Shown in pieces: positions 44,302 to 53,831 of a stretch of 64,000 nt of DNA. Source of the DNA: Roseibium sp. Lineage in GTDB: Bacteria; Pseudomonadota; Alphaproteobacteria; Rhizobiales; Stappiaceae. The notes below the pieces were generated by a model that worked only from the letters and a program-made list of their open reading frames with translations, did no database searches and had not been told where the DNA came from. Location: assembly GCA_017643215.1 (NCBI GenBank), contig JAEPNV010000011.1, forward strand, positions 1 through 64,000, given 5' to 3'. Position numbers and translations under genes: made by a program. Numbering within the stretch: position 1 is the stretch's first letter; each line of letters begins with the position of its first letter.

Positions 44302-45921
44302 TCAGGGCAGGTCGGCGTTCCCGCTCGCAGTGTTGCGCGTCTTCAACGCTTTGGCGTGGCCGATCAGATCGCTGCCGCCGGTGAACTGGGCAAACACCGC
44401 GAATGTCAGCATGCCTAAGGCAATCAATGCGCAAAGGGCGAGGACGCGAACGACGAGCCAACCATCTGACAGGTACGGGCCTAGCGCGCCGGCCGCAAAA
44501 TGAACCACTACCCCCATCAGCACGCTGGCCAGCAGGATCAGGCCCGATTTGCGGACACTGCGCCCATCCGGCGTGAAATGACCGCGGCGCTGGAGGACCA
44601 CAATGAGAAGCGCCGTGTTCACCCAGCCCGCCAGCGTTGTCGCGATGGCGATGCCGACATGCTTGAAAACCGGAAACAGTGCGATCGACAGCGTCACATT
44701 CACCACCATCGCGATGGCGGCGAAGATCATCGGCGTTTTGGTGTCTTCCCTCGCGAAGTAGCCTGGCGAGAACACCTTGTTCAGCACGAAGGCGGGCAGA
44801 CCGAAAGCGAACGCAGCGAGCGCAGCGGCCGTGCCGTTGACCGCCTCGCCGTCAAAACGACCCCGCTCAAAGAGGACGGAAACCAGTTCGTGTGGCAAGA
44901 CCGCGAGGGCGACGGCGGCCGGAAGCGTCAAGACCAGCGAGAATTCCAGCGCGTTGTTGAGGCTGCGCCGGTACTGGTCCTCCTGCCCGGACCGGAGCTG
45001 GCGCGTCAGGCTGGGCAAAAGCACAACGCCAATCGCAATGCCGATGACACCGAGCGGCAACTGGTAAAGCCGGTCGGCGTAATAAAGCAGCGCATTCGCC
45101 CCGTCCTGCATGGAGGCGATGATTTGTCCGACCACGATGTTGATCTGTGTGACGCCGCCGGCAATCACGCCCGGAATGCCAAGCACCAAGAGCCTTTTTG
45201 CCGATTTCGTGTATCTGGGCCGGAAAACCGGGATGAAAAATCCGAGGCGCTTGAGATCGATCACGACCACGGCCAGCTGCACCACGCCGCCAACGGCCAC
45301 CCCGAGGGTGAGCATAACACCGAGAATCAAATTGTCGCGGACCCCCCAAAACAGAACACCGCCCAGCACCAGACACATGACCACATTCAGCATCACCGGC
45401 GCGAACGCCGCCGCGGCAAACCGCTGATAGGTGTTCAAGATGCCGCCGATAAAGGCCAGCAGCGACATGAAGATCAGGTAGGGGAAAGCGATCCGCGCCA
45501 TGAGAACCGTCAGATCGTATTTTTGAGGATCCGCCACGAAACCGGGCGCCAGCGCCCAGACGACAAACGGCATGAAGACTTGCGCCAGCGCCGTCAGGAT
45601 CAAAAGGCAAAACAGCAGCGCGGAGCCTATTTCGCCGGCGAATTTGCGCGCGCCCGCCTCCCCCTCTTCCTCGACCGCCCGGCCGAACAGCGGCACGAAG
45701 GCGGAGTTAAACGCGCCTTCGGCAAACAGCCGGCGGAACAGGTTCGGAAGGCGGAAAGCCACGACAAAGGCATCTGCCACCGGCCCCGTGCCGACCGCGG
45801 CCGCCAGCATCAGATCCCGGAGGAAACCGAGCACGCGGCTGACCATCGTCGCACCGCCGACGGTTGCGAAGTTCCGAACCAAGCTCATGGGCTGGCCGCT
45901 CGCAGGCGAACTGTCGGACAA
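44302..45921 (-). CDS. murJ: Lipid II flippase MurJ (MviN)
   Basis: 539 residues and about 14 hydrophobic segments. The N-terminal GGATMVSRVLGFLRDLMLAAAVGTG and RLPNLFRRLFAEGAFNSAFVPLF are the MurJ hallmarks, with the conserved Arg residues of the central cavity. It moves lipid II across the cytoplasmic membrane for peptidoglycan synthesis. It starts 18 bases after glnD. Confidence 0.97.
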   Translation of the reverse strand: MSDSSPASGQPMSLVRNFATVGGATMVSRVLGFLRDLMLAAAVGTGPVADAFVVAFRLPNLFRRLFAEGAFNSAFVPLFGRAVEEEGEAGARKFAGEIGSALLFCLLILTALAQVFMPFVVWALAPGFVADPQKYDLTVLMARIAFPYLIFMSLLAFIGGILNTYQRFAAAAFAPVMLNVVMCLVLGGVLFWGVRDNLILGVMLTLGVAVGGVVQLAVVVIDLKRLGFFIPVFRPRYTKSAKRLLVLGIPGVIAGGVTQINIVVGQIIASMQDGANALLYYADRLYQLPLGVIGIAIGVVLLPSLTRQLRSGQEDQYRRSLNNALEFSLVLTLPAAVALAVLPHELVSVLFERGRFDGEAVNGTAAALAAFAFGLPAFVLNKVFSPGYFAREDTKTPMIFAAIAMVVNVTLSIALFPVFKHVGIAIATTLAGWVNTALLIVVLQRRGHFTPDGRSVRKSGLILLASVLMGVVVHFAAGALGPYLSDGWLVVRVLALCALIALGMLTFAVFAQFTGGSDLIGHAKALKTRNTASGNADLP

Positions 45922-45939
45922 CAGCCGCGTACCATCTTA

Positions 45940-48792
45940 TCAGGCCGTTTGCCGTGAGGTGTTCAGGGCGATCGGCGCCGACGGACTCATGTCGAGCTCG
46001 CCTTCTACGGCAGATTCAAGCCGTTCGCGGATAATTTCCTGACGGCCGATATTGGCGATCTTCTGGCCGGTAAGATCGGTCACATAAAACACATCGACGA
46101 CCTTCTCGCCAAAGGTCGAGATATGTGCGGATCCGATGTTGAGATTGAGCGTTGAAATCGCCCGCGTGAGATCGAACAAAAGACCTGGGCGATCAAGGCC
46201 CGACACCTCGACGACCGTGTAGTCGTCCGAAACCGAATTGTTGACCAGCACTTCCGCCGCCACCCGGAATGCCTTCATGCGGCCCTTGACCGCCCCTTTC
46301 TTTGACTGCGTCTCAGGCAAACGGGTATCGCCTTTCAGCGTCTGGGCGATCAGGTCCGCGATCCGCTCGCCGCGGCGGCGTTCATCTTCATCTGCCGGCA
46401 GTTCCCGGCCGATGAAAATCGTATCAAGGGCAAATCCGTCCGTCGTGGTGTCGATCTGCGCGTCGACGATATTCGCGCCGGTGGCAAAACACGCCCCGGC
46501 GACCACCGACAGAAGGCGCGGGTGATCGGGCGCCAGAACCGTCAGCTCCGTTACGCCTTCAAACGCATAGGGCGTGACATCAAATGCGAGCCGCTCGCCG
46601 GACATGTCGGCCTTGCGGATAAGCTCGGCATGGGCAAGGCGCCGTTCCGGCGACACCCGCAGCCAATAGGGCGGATAGTGCCGGTCACCGTACATGGCGC
46701 GGTCCTCTTCCGGCCAATGACCGAGGCTTTCAAACAGCTCCTTCTTGGCGCGTTCGACGGCCTGGCGGTGCGACAGCTTGGAATGGCCGCCGGTCAGATG
46801 CGGCTCGGTTTCATAGTAAAGCGTTCGCAACAGCTGGCCCTTCCAGCCGTTGAAAACGCCCGGGCCGACCGCCCGGATGTCAGCGACCGTCAGGATCAGA
46901 AGCAGTTTCAACCGCTCCAGCGACTGAACCATCTGTGCAAAATCGGTGATGGTCTTTTGATCGGACAGATCCCGGGACTGGGCGACCGTGCTCATATCCA
47001 GATGATGTTCGATCAGCCAAGCCACGGTGCCGGTTTCCGCTTCGCTCAGGCCGAAGCGCGGGCACAGCTTGCGGGCGATGCGGGCGCCGGCGATCGAATG
47101 GTCGTCCGGACGGCCCTTGGCGATGTCGTGAAGGAACATGGCCACATACAGCACACGGCGGTTTTGCAGCGTCCGGATGATGTCCGTGGACAGCGGATGA
47201 TCCTCGCCGGAATCCCCGCGCTCGATTTCCGCCAACACCCCGATCGACCGGATCAGGTGTTCGTCCACCGTGTAGTGGTGGTACATGTTGAACTGCATCA
47301 TCGCCACGACCTTGCCGAAATCGGGAACGAACCGGCCCAAAACGCCGGTTTCGTTCATCTTCCGCAACGTCTTTTCGGCGCTGTGGCGCGAGGTCAGAAC
47401 CGACAGAAAAAGCCGGTTGGCTTCCGGGTCGCTTCGAAGCGTGCTGTCGACCAGCTTCAGCGACCGGCGGATGACCTTCGTCATTTGCGGGTGAAGATAG
47501 TAGCCATTCTTGTCGGCGATCTGGAACGCACGCAGAAGATTGGCCGGATCATCGGCAAACACCTTGTTGGAGGTGATGTTAACCCGATTGTTTTCGATGA
47601 TGAAGCCCGGCGCCCCTTCCACCGGCCGCGCTGCCGGCGGTGTCCGGCCCGGGCGCAACCGCCGCATCAATCGCGACAGGCCATTGCCCTCCGGTGCCTT
47701 GACGTGCTGATCCTCCAGTGCCGCGCACAGAATCCGCGTCAGGTCGCCCACGTCCTTGGCAACAAGGAAGTAGTGCTTCATGAAGCGCTCGACATCGCGC
47801 ATGCCCGGATGCTGAGTGTAACCCAGACTGATCGCGATTTCCCGCTGCACGTCAAAGGACAGACGTTCCTCGGCGCGCCCGGTCAAAAAATGCAGGTGGC
47901 ATCTAACCGCCCACAGGAAATCCTCGGACTTGACCATGCGGTTGTACTCTGAGCGCGACAGCACGCCAAGGGAGATCAATTCGGCCTGGCTGCGCACCCG
48001 GAAGTGGTATTTCGCAATCCAAAACAAAGTGTTGAGATCGCGCAGCCCGCCTTTGCCTTCCTTGATATTGGGCTCCACAAGGTATCGGGACCGGCCCTGG
48101 CGCTGGTGACGCTGATCGCGCTCCTGGAGCTTTGCGGCAATGAATTCGGAGCTGGTCCCGGCCACGACCTGGCTGTCGAAGCGGTCCATCAGCTCATCAA
48201 AAAGGGCCTCGTCTCCCCAGACATAGCGCGCTTCCAGGATCGCCGTGCGGATGGTCATGTCGGATTTTGACAGCCGAACGCATTCATCGATGTTGCGGGT
48301 CGCATGGCCGACCTTCAGGCCGAGATCCCACAGCATATAGAGAATGTACTCAACGATTTGCTCGCCCCACGGGGTTTGCTTGTAGGGCAGCACGAACAGC
48401 AGATCGACATCTGAACCAGGAGCCAGCGTGCCCCGGCCATAACCGCCGACGGCCACGACCGACATGCGCTCGGCGGCTGACGGGTTGGTAATCCGGTAGA
48501 CATGCCAGATCGCAAAATCGTAGATCACGCGGATGAGTTCATCTTGAACGTGCGACAAGCGCTTGGCGCACAGCAATCCACCGCCATCGGCCTCAAGCGC
48601 CTCTTTCACCAACCGCTGTCCGGTCTTCAACGCCGACTTCAGCTCTTTCAGGGCCTGTGCACGGACCTTCGCCGATGTTCCGTCGCCGTCGGTCGCGGCC
48701 GTCAGCGCGCTCAGCCGGCCGCGCAGCGCATCGGCGTCAATCAGCCCGTTCATCGGATCGGCCGCCGGTTTGGATTTTAAAGCTGCAGTCAT
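45940..48792 (-). CDS. glnD: PII uridylyltransferase / uridylyl-removing enzyme
   Basis: 950 residues in the standard order. A nucleotidyltransferase domain shows VGGYGRGTLAPGSDVDLLF (about 105-125). A GlnD-type helical domain follows, then an HD domain with FLHDIAKGRPDDHS, then two C-terminal ACT domains (TELTVLAPDHPRLLSVVAG and VEVSGLDRPGLLFDLTRAI). It senses glutamine and modifies or demodifies PII proteins, setting nitrogen control. It heads the glnD-murJ-trpS block. Confidence 0.97.
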   Translation of the reverse strand: MTAALKSKPAADPMNGLIDADALRGRLSALTAATDGDGTSAKVRAQALKELKSALKTGQRLVKEALEADGGGLLCAKRLSHVQDELIRVIYDFAIWHVYRITNPSAAERMSVVAVGGYGRGTLAPGSDVDLLFVLPYKQTPWGEQIVEYILYMLWDLGLKVGHATRNIDECVRLSKSDMTIRTAILEARYVWGDEALFDELMDRFDSQVVAGTSSEFIAAKLQERDQRHQRQGRSRYLVEPNIKEGKGGLRDLNTLFWIAKYHFRVRSQAELISLGVLSRSEYNRMVKSEDFLWAVRCHLHFLTGRAEERLSFDVQREIAISLGYTQHPGMRDVERFMKHYFLVAKDVGDLTRILCAALEDQHVKAPEGNGLSRLMRRLRPGRTPPAARPVEGAPGFIIENNRVNITSNKVFADDPANLLRAFQIADKNGYYLHPQMTKVIRRSLKLVDSTLRSDPEANRLFLSVLTSRHSAEKTLRKMNETGVLGRFVPDFGKVVAMMQFNMYHHYTVDEHLIRSIGVLAEIERGDSGEDHPLSTDIIRTLQNRRVLYVAMFLHDIAKGRPDDHSIAGARIARKLCPRFGLSEAETGTVAWLIEHHLDMSTVAQSRDLSDQKTITDFAQMVQSLERLKLLLILTVADIRAVGPGVFNGWKGQLLRTLYYETEPHLTGGHSKLSHRQAVERAKKELFESLGHWPEEDRAMYGDRHYPPYWLRVSPERRLAHAELIRKADMSGERLAFDVTPYAFEGVTELTVLAPDHPRLLSVVAGACFATGANIVDAQIDTTTDGFALDTIFIGRELPADEDERRRGERIADLIAQTLKGDTRLPETQSKKGAVKGRMKAFRVAAEVLVNNSVSDDYTVVEVSGLDRPGLLFDLTRAISTLNLNIGSAHISTFGEKVVDVFYVTDLTGQKIANIGRQEIIRERLESAVEGELDMSPSAPIALNTSRQTA

Positions 48793-48937
48793 GGCATGCG
48801 CCTGTCCTATTGAAGCGGCACGGCACGGCGCCGGCCCGCATCACGTTCGATCCACAAGGTATGTACCAGATCGAGGTCTCGGGTCACGGGCTCCGTGGTG
48901 AGTTCGCCGCTTAAGATGCGGGCTTGGTCGATTGGCG

Positions 48938-49309
48938 TCAAACGCCATCGCGGGCCGCCACGACACGGACCTGGTGGAGAAGATGGGCGAGCGAATCGGG
49001 CGACAGACCGCCAATCTTCAGCGCGAGTTGATTGGCAAGCTCGGTCGCTTTCGGATCCATTCCGGCCGTATCGATGGTGACCCGGGGATCGGACAGCTCG
49101 GCCAGCCGCTGAATCTCTTCCGCCTCGTCCCAGATCACGTTGAAATACGCGATGATCCTTTGAACCAGAAACCAGGTCGGCCGGCCCCGCTTTCCATGTT
49201 CGAGAGCGGACAGATAGGCGCTTGAAACGGCCAGTGCTTCCGCCATCTCCTTGAGGGAAATCCCGCGCTTGGCCCGCAGTTCCCGGATTTTTGCACCAAG
49301 GGGTGTCAC
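48938..49309 (-). CDS. XRE-family helix-turn-helix regulator
   Basis: 123 residues, GTG start 3 bases after the Smr gene stop. The HTH covers about 5-60 (IRELRAKRGISLKEMAEALAVSSAYLSALEHGKRGRP), followed by a helical tail that differs from phage repressors. The same gene follows Smr and MltA in many alphaproteobacteria, so it belongs to this conserved locus rather than to a mobile element. Its target is unknown. Confidence 0.92.
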   Translation of the reverse strand: MTPLGAKIRELRAKRGISLKEMAEALAVSSAYLSALEHGKRGRPTWFLVQRIIAYFNVIWDEAEEIQRLAELSDPRVTIDTAGMDPKATELANQLALKIGGLSPDSLAHLLHQVRVVAARDGV

Positions 49310-49312
49310 GTC

Positions 49313-49876
49313 TTACTTCTTTCTTCGTATGCGAACATAAAGCGCGCCCGATCCACCGTGGCTGGCATGGGCCTGTTCATATCCAACGACCAGCGGCCGC
49401 ATATCTGGCATGGTCAACCATTGCGGCACAACCCGCCGGAGAACGCCGCGTTCATCCATGAATCCGCCGCCGCCCTTGCCCGTGATCACCAGAACGACCT
49501 TGTGTCCCCGCATTTGCGCCCGGTGCAAGAACGCACGCAGAGTATCGTGAGCCTGATGCTGGGTCATGCCGTGGAGGTCGATCCGGGCGTCAATCGGCGT
49601 CACCCCACGCACCAGATTGCGCCTGTAGCGCTGATCCAGGCGATGCAGCGGCGGCGGCGCGGCCGGCGGTTTCGGTTTGGCCGGCGGCCGGATTGCCGTG
49701 GCGGTTTTGGTGAGGCCATCGGGCTTTGGAACGCCGGCGGGCCGGGCCGGTTCGTCAGGCGCTTCCGGTCTGGGGCGGTCCGGGTGAAGCGGTGTCAGCG
49801 TGCGGGTGACTTGCGCCCACAAGTCCCGGTCTTCCGGGGACAATTCCCCCCGCTTTCTGTGCCGCCCGCCGGTCAT
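49313..49876 (-). CDS. Smr-domain protein
   Basis: 187 residues. The first 100 are Pro/Arg/Lys-rich and probably disordered. The C-terminal Smr domain shows DARIDLHGMTQHQAHDTLRAFL and the catalytic-type HKVVLVITGKGGG (the TGKG motif), then RRVVPQWL. Smr domains bind or cut nucleic acids; stand-alone bacterial forms are linked to ribosome rescue or RNA cleavage. It overlaps mltA by 4 bases, so co-translation is likely. Confidence 0.92.
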   Translation of the reverse strand: MTGGRHRKRGELSPEDRDLWAQVTRTLTPLHPDRPRPEAPDEPARPAGVPKPDGLTKTATAIRPPAKPKPPAAPPPLHRLDQRYRRNLVRGVTPIDARIDLHGMTQHQAHDTLRAFLHRAQMRGHKVVLVITGKGGGGFMDERGVLRRVVPQWLTMPDMRPLVVGYEQAHASHGGSGALYVRIRRKK

Positions 49877-51114
49877 TCAGCCCCGCGCATCCGTTCCGCG
49901 AACGCATCTTCCAGACCGCGCGGGACCAGCACGGTGAGCGTTGCCGTATGCCGGATTTCGCCCGCGATCGATCCGGCTGCCACGCCGGATCCAACAAAGA
50001 TATCGGCGCGTCCCGCGCCCTTGATCGCAGAACCGGAATCATCGGCCATCATGAGGCGGGAAAATTCCCGGTCCGGCGCGTCCAAATCGGCAAGATCCTG
50101 CCCGGCCACGAAGGCCGGCAGAGCAAAAGGAACAAAAGCCGGATCGACCGCCAGGCTGCGGCCCGCCACCAGCGGCACCCCGGCCGAGCCGATTGGACCG
50201 TCATGCTGTCTGGCGCCGGTCACTTCACGGAAAAAAATATAGGAGCGGTTTTCGCGGAAGAGAGCATCGCGCCCGGCGGGATTTTTGACCAACCAACGGC
50301 GCAATCCGCTCATGGTCAGGTCTTCGGGCCGGCCTTCTCCCCGGTCCACCAGGACCCGCGCGATTGACGTGTACGGGTGGCCGGTTTTGCCCGCGTAGCC
50401 GACCCGCATCACGGACCCGTCCTCCAAACGCAGCCGCGCTGATCCTTGCACATGGACAAAAAACGCATCGACAGGGTCGCGCAGCCAAACGAGTTCGAGG
50501 TTTTCCGGGCGAAGGGCGCCATCCATGATGGCGCCGCGATCGGGCAACGGGACCAGTCCGTCCTCCGTCATCCGCCCGTGGCTGAGCTCGGCCGGCCAAT
50601 TGTGTGGACGGTTCGCATCAGTCACCGCGACCAGTCCGCCCGGCGGGCGCAGCAAGGGATAGCGGTGCTGGTTGTCGGGCGCGCGCGCGGCGGCGAGCTC
50701 CGGCTCAAAATAGCCGGTGACAAATCCGGCCTGTTTGAACCGATAGGGCGTGAAATTCTGTTCAAAAAAGGCTTTTGCCGCGTCACCGTCGGCTGTTTTG
50801 TCACCGGAGTTGGCCGCCGCCAAAGCCGACCCCGCTTCGCAGACGTCATCCGGCAACTGTAAAAACCGTTGATCGGTCACAAGGCCGGGCGTGCAGAACC
50901 GCACGAAAGCTGCCAGCGCGGCTACATGGTCATCATCGGCCCAGCGGGACAGATCTTGAAAGGAAACCGTTTCGAACACGGGATCCGGTGCCGGACGGAC
51001 CGGCCCCGTGTTTTGGTCTGAAGCTGCCCCGGCCGTCATGACGATGACCGCGCCGGCGGCGGCAACAGCGCGCCGCGCAAGCATGGCCAAAGCCACACGG
51101 ACGCCACCCGTCAT
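49873..51114 (-). CDS. mltA: Membrane-bound lytic transglycosylase A
   Basis: 413 residues with an N-terminal hydrophobic signal segment. No lipobox cysteine is seen at the cleavage site (VIVMTAGAASDQN), so it may be periplasmic rather than lipid-anchored. The MltA domain has GYFEPELAAAR and WLRDPVDAFFVHVQGSARL, and the 3D domain ends with MMADDSGSAIKGAGRADIFVG, where the catalytic Asp lies. It cleaves glycan strands of peptidoglycan. It overlaps both neighbours by 4 bases. Confidence 0.95.
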   Translation of the reverse strand: MTGGVRVALAMLARRAVAAAGAVIVMTAGAASDQNTGPVRPAPDPVFETVSFQDLSRWADDDHVAALAAFVRFCTPGLVTDQRFLQLPDDVCEAGSALAAANSGDKTADGDAAKAFFEQNFTPYRFKQAGFVTGYFEPELAAARAPDNQHRYPLLRPPGGLVAVTDANRPHNWPAELSHGRMTEDGLVPLPDRGAIMDGALRPENLELVWLRDPVDAFFVHVQGSARLRLEDGSVMRVGYAGKTGHPYTSIARVLVDRGEGRPEDLTMSGLRRWLVKNPAGRDALFRENRSYIFFREVTGARQHDGPIGSAGVPLVAGRSLAVDPAFVPFALPAFVAGQDLADLDAPDREFSRLMMADDSGSAIKGAGRADIFVGSGVAAGSIAGEIRHTATLTVLVPRGLEDAFAERMRGAE

Positions 51115-51842
51115 TCAGCGGATTCGGTGGCCACCAGCCTCCAGTTCGGATCACGCGAGCTCGTGTCGCGGGCAAATGTCCAGATGTCGACGACTTCGGA
51201 CACCTTGTTCGGATCGCCCTCAACGACCGCGCCGTCCTTGTCGCGGGTCGCGGAAATCAACTGGCTTTGGACCTTCACGGTCACCTGGGCGACTGTGCCC
51301 TTCAAGGCCGCTTCCACGATTTCGGCCTTGTCGATCCCAACAAAGGTCGAATCGATTGTCTCGTCGCGCCGTTCCCGGTCGTCGATCGCGGAGACAAACC
51401 CTTCGTAGACTTCTTTCGACAACAGCTGTTTCAAGCTCTTCCGGTCGCCTTCGGCGAACGCCATGACGATCATTTCATAAGCCGCCCGCGCACCTTGCAA
51501 AAACTCCTGCGGCTCAAAACTGCGGTCAACGGACAGGATCTGTTTCAACGCATCGTTGAGCGCCGATCCCGCCGGCGCGACCTTGTCGATCACCACATCG
51601 TCGCCCTGGCCGGTTTCCGCGTCGCCCATGCCCCGTTCGCCGGTCTGGCCGGGAAGCGGGATCACATTGTCAGAGGCCTGCTGGTCCTGGGAGGTCGGAC
51701 CCGGCTGCTCAGATTTCGAATAAGGATCAAACGGCGGACGTTCATTGCCGGTCCGTTTTCCAAGCACCGAGCGCAAACGGAAAATGATGAACACAGCCAA
51801 GGCCAGGAAGATGATATTGTATATGTCGAAGATTTCGCTCAT
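51111..51842 (-). CDS. Tim44/TimA-domain inner-membrane protein
   Basis: 243 residues: one N-terminal membrane segment (IYNIIFLALAVFIIFRLRSVLG), a disordered acidic linker (about 30-90), and a C-terminal Tim44-like domain (FLQGARAAYEMIVMAFAEGDRKSLKQLLSKEVYEGF ... VDIWTFARDTSSRDPNWRLVAT). It is the bacterial relative of mitochondrial Tim44, thought to act at the membrane in protein handling. It leads the set Tim44-mltA-Smr-XRE and is divergent from fxsA. Confidence 0.93.
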   Translation of the reverse strand: MSEIFDIYNIIFLALAVFIIFRLRSVLGKRTGNERPPFDPYSKSEQPGPTSQDQQASDNVIPLPGQTGERGMGDAETGQGDDVVIDKVAPAGSALNDALKQILSVDRSFEPQEFLQGARAAYEMIVMAFAEGDRKSLKQLLSKEVYEGFVSAIDDRERRDETIDSTFVGIDKAEIVEAALKGTVAQVTVKVQSQLISATRDKDGAVVEGDPNKVSEVVDIWTFARDTSSRDPNWRLVATESAE

Positions 51843-51949
51843 GTCGTGCTACCGGCTCAATCGTCGTGGCGGTTCGGGGAGTCTCGACCTCGGCCGGGCG
51901 AAAGCCTAGCCCCGGACTGCGGGCGTTGCTACTTATTTAGGGGTCCTTG

Positions 51950-51985
51950 AACCAGCATCCAGAGCCAAGAGCAAGCTGGTTTTTG
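51950..51985 (+). terminator. Hairpin followed by a T-run in the Tim44/fxsA gap
   Basis: AACCAGC (51950-51956) pairs with GCTGGTT (51975-51981) over 7 bp with an 18-base loop, followed by TTTG, giving five consecutive Ts from the end of the stem. No plus-strand gene precedes it, so it may end a small untranslated RNA or act as an fxsA leader attenuator. It could also be chance. Confidence 0.3.
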
Positions 51986-52079
51986 CAACAACACCCTTTC
52001 GGGCCGCTCAAAGAGGCTCGCAATCGCCTGAGGAGGCCCTTACCTAAGGCATACTATCATAACAGACGCCGGGGACGCC

Positions 52080-52592
52080 GTGGGACTTTATATCATTGCC
52101 GCCATCATTCTTGTTCCGCTGATTGAAATCGCGGTGTTTATCGCGGTTGGCGGCGCGATCGGAATCCTGCCGACCGTGCTTTTGACCGTGTTGACGGCCG
52201 TTGCCGGGACCATGATGCTGCGCCAGCAGGGCGTGTCGCTGGTCATGCGCATGCAATCGGAACTCGACGCGGGGCGCGTGCCCGAGCAGGACATCATGCA
52301 CGGGGCCATGATCGTGATGGCCAGCCTTTTGCTGCTGTTGCCCGGCTTCGTCACCGACGCCATTGGCCTTTTGCTGTTCATTCCGCCGGTGCGTGACGCA
52401 CTCGCGCGGTTCATTATTTCGCGCTCGAACGTCGTGATCGTTCAAAACGGATCCGTTCGCCGGCGCGATGCCCACGTCGTTGATCTTGACGAGGACGCAT
52501 GGTCCGAAAAATCCGAAACCGCGGGCGAAACGTCTCGCAATGGAGCCAAACGGATCAGCCCCTGGTCCGACGACGAAACGCCCCGGCCGTGA
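52080..52592 (+). CDS. fxsA: FxsA-family membrane protein
   Basis: 170 residues, GTG start. The membrane region has IPLIEIAVFIAVGGAIGILPTVLLTVLTAVAG-type helices and ASLLLLLPGFVTDAIGLLLFIPPVR, the FxsA signature. The C-terminal 50 residues are polar and probably cytoplasmic. FxsA in E. coli suppresses F exclusion of phage T7 when overproduced; its normal role is unknown. Opposite orientation to the Tim44 gene is the usual alphaproteobacterial arrangement. Confidence 0.92.
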   Translation: MGLYIIAAIILVPLIEIAVFIAVGGAIGILPTVLLTVLTAVAGTMMLRQQGVSLVMRMQSELDAGRVPEQDIMHGAMIVMASLLLLLPGFVTDAIGLLLFIPPVRDALARFIISRSNVVIVQNGSVRRRDAHVVDLDEDAWSEKSETAGETSRNGAKRISPWSDDETPRP

Positions 52593-52733
52593 CGCCTTTG
52601 GCGGGAAAATCGCGTGCACATCAAGTGTTTGTGACCTGCGTCGCGCGATGTTCGCGCATCGTTAACCCTTCCGCTTAACGCTTCACATAGACCGCTACTT
52701 TAAGCTGCGCCGAACCAAGTGGAGTTCGGCGTC

Positions 52734-53771
52734 ATGCATCAGCATCCTCAGCGTATCGACTGGGTCGACACGGCCAAGGGCATTTGCATCGTCTTTGTCG
52801 TGATGATGCATTCAGTGCTCGGCGTGGAAGCCGCCGCCGGCCAGACCGGCTGGATGCATGCCATTGTCGCCTTCGCCGCGCCGTTCCGGATGCCGGACTT
52901 TTTCCTGATTTCGGGCCTGTTTCTGTCAAACGTCATCACCCGGGACTGGCGGCTTTACGCCGACCGGAAAATCGTTCACTTCGCGTACTTCTACGTGCTG
53001 TGGATGACCATCCAATTCGCCGTCAAGGCGCCGGTGTTCGCCGCCGACATGGGCTGGGCGGGCGCCCTACAGTTTTATCTCGTCAGTTTCGTCAATCCGT
53101 TCGGCACGCTATGGTTCATCTATATGCTGCCGATCTTCTTCATCGTCTGCAAGATCGCGCATGACCGGAACATTCCGTGGCAACTGATGCTGGCCGGCGC
53201 GGCGCTACTTCAAATCGCACCGATCCATACCGGCTATCTTCTGGTCGACGAGTTCGCCTCAAGGTTCGTCTATTTCTACGCCGGTTACATTTTTGCCCAG
53301 CGCATCTTCGAACTGGCCGACTGGGCCCAGGACCGGGCCGGTCTCAGCCTGGCGTTTCTGGCTGTCTGGGCCCTGGTCAATGGCGGCCTGGTCTATGCCG
53401 GATGGGCGGCGCTGCCGCTGGTGTCTCTGGCGCTCGGGGCGGCGGGCGCGGGCGCGATCATCCTGACCAGCGCGCTGATCGTGAAATCGGGCCGGCTTGA
53501 TGTCCTGCGCGCATTTGGCGCCAATTCCATTGTCATTTACCTCGCCTTCTTCTTCCCCATGGCCGTCACGCGGATCCTTCTCCTGAAACTTGGGCTCTTG
53601 GATGTCGGGACGGTATCGCTTGTTGTCACCGCCGCGGCCGTCATCAGCCCGATGATCCTGCTCTGGATGATCGAAAAGACCGGGATCGGCTGGTTCTTGT
53701 TCAAACGCCCGAAATGGGCCTATCTGGACGGGACATTCCGCAAGCGGCCCGCCGTGCAACCGGCGGAGTGA
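52734..53771 (+). CDS. Acyltransferase-3 family membrane protein
   Basis: 345 residues from MHQHPQRIDWVDTAKGICIVFVVMMHS; a GTG at 52719 would add five residues. The first helix carries the family catalytic-type motif (DTAKGICIVFVVMMH with the His), followed by about ten membrane segments and FFLISGLFLS, also characteristic. Such proteins acylate exported polysaccharides, glucans or lipids. The target is unknown; no polysaccharide genes are adjacent. Confidence 0.88.
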   Translation: MHQHPQRIDWVDTAKGICIVFVVMMHSVLGVEAAAGQTGWMHAIVAFAAPFRMPDFFLISGLFLSNVITRDWRLYADRKIVHFAYFYVLWMTIQFAVKAPVFAADMGWAGALQFYLVSFVNPFGTLWFIYMLPIFFIVCKIAHDRNIPWQLMLAGAALLQIAPIHTGYLLVDEFASRFVYFYAGYIFAQRIFELADWAQDRAGLSLAFLAVWALVNGGLVYAGWAALPLVSLALGAAGAGAIILTSALIVKSGRLDVLRAFGANSIVIYLAFFFPMAVTRILLLKLGLLDVGTVSLVVTAAAVISPMILLWMIEKTGIGWFLFKRPKWAYLDGTFRKRPAVQPAE

Positions 53772-53831
53772 CAAGGTGCAAAAACTCTTAGAAGAAAACC
53801 TGATTTCTGTACTTTTTAAGAGCTCTGGACA

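Noticed and set aside
44500-45957. 485-residue plus-strand frame opposite murJ
   Set aside because: Highly charged antisense of hydrophobic codons, as expected opposite a membrane protein gene.
48938-49309. XRE regulator as evidence of a prophage or toxin-antitoxin unit
   Set aside because: It lies in the conserved Tim44-MltA-Smr block with tight spacing, host composition and no phage or toxin genes.
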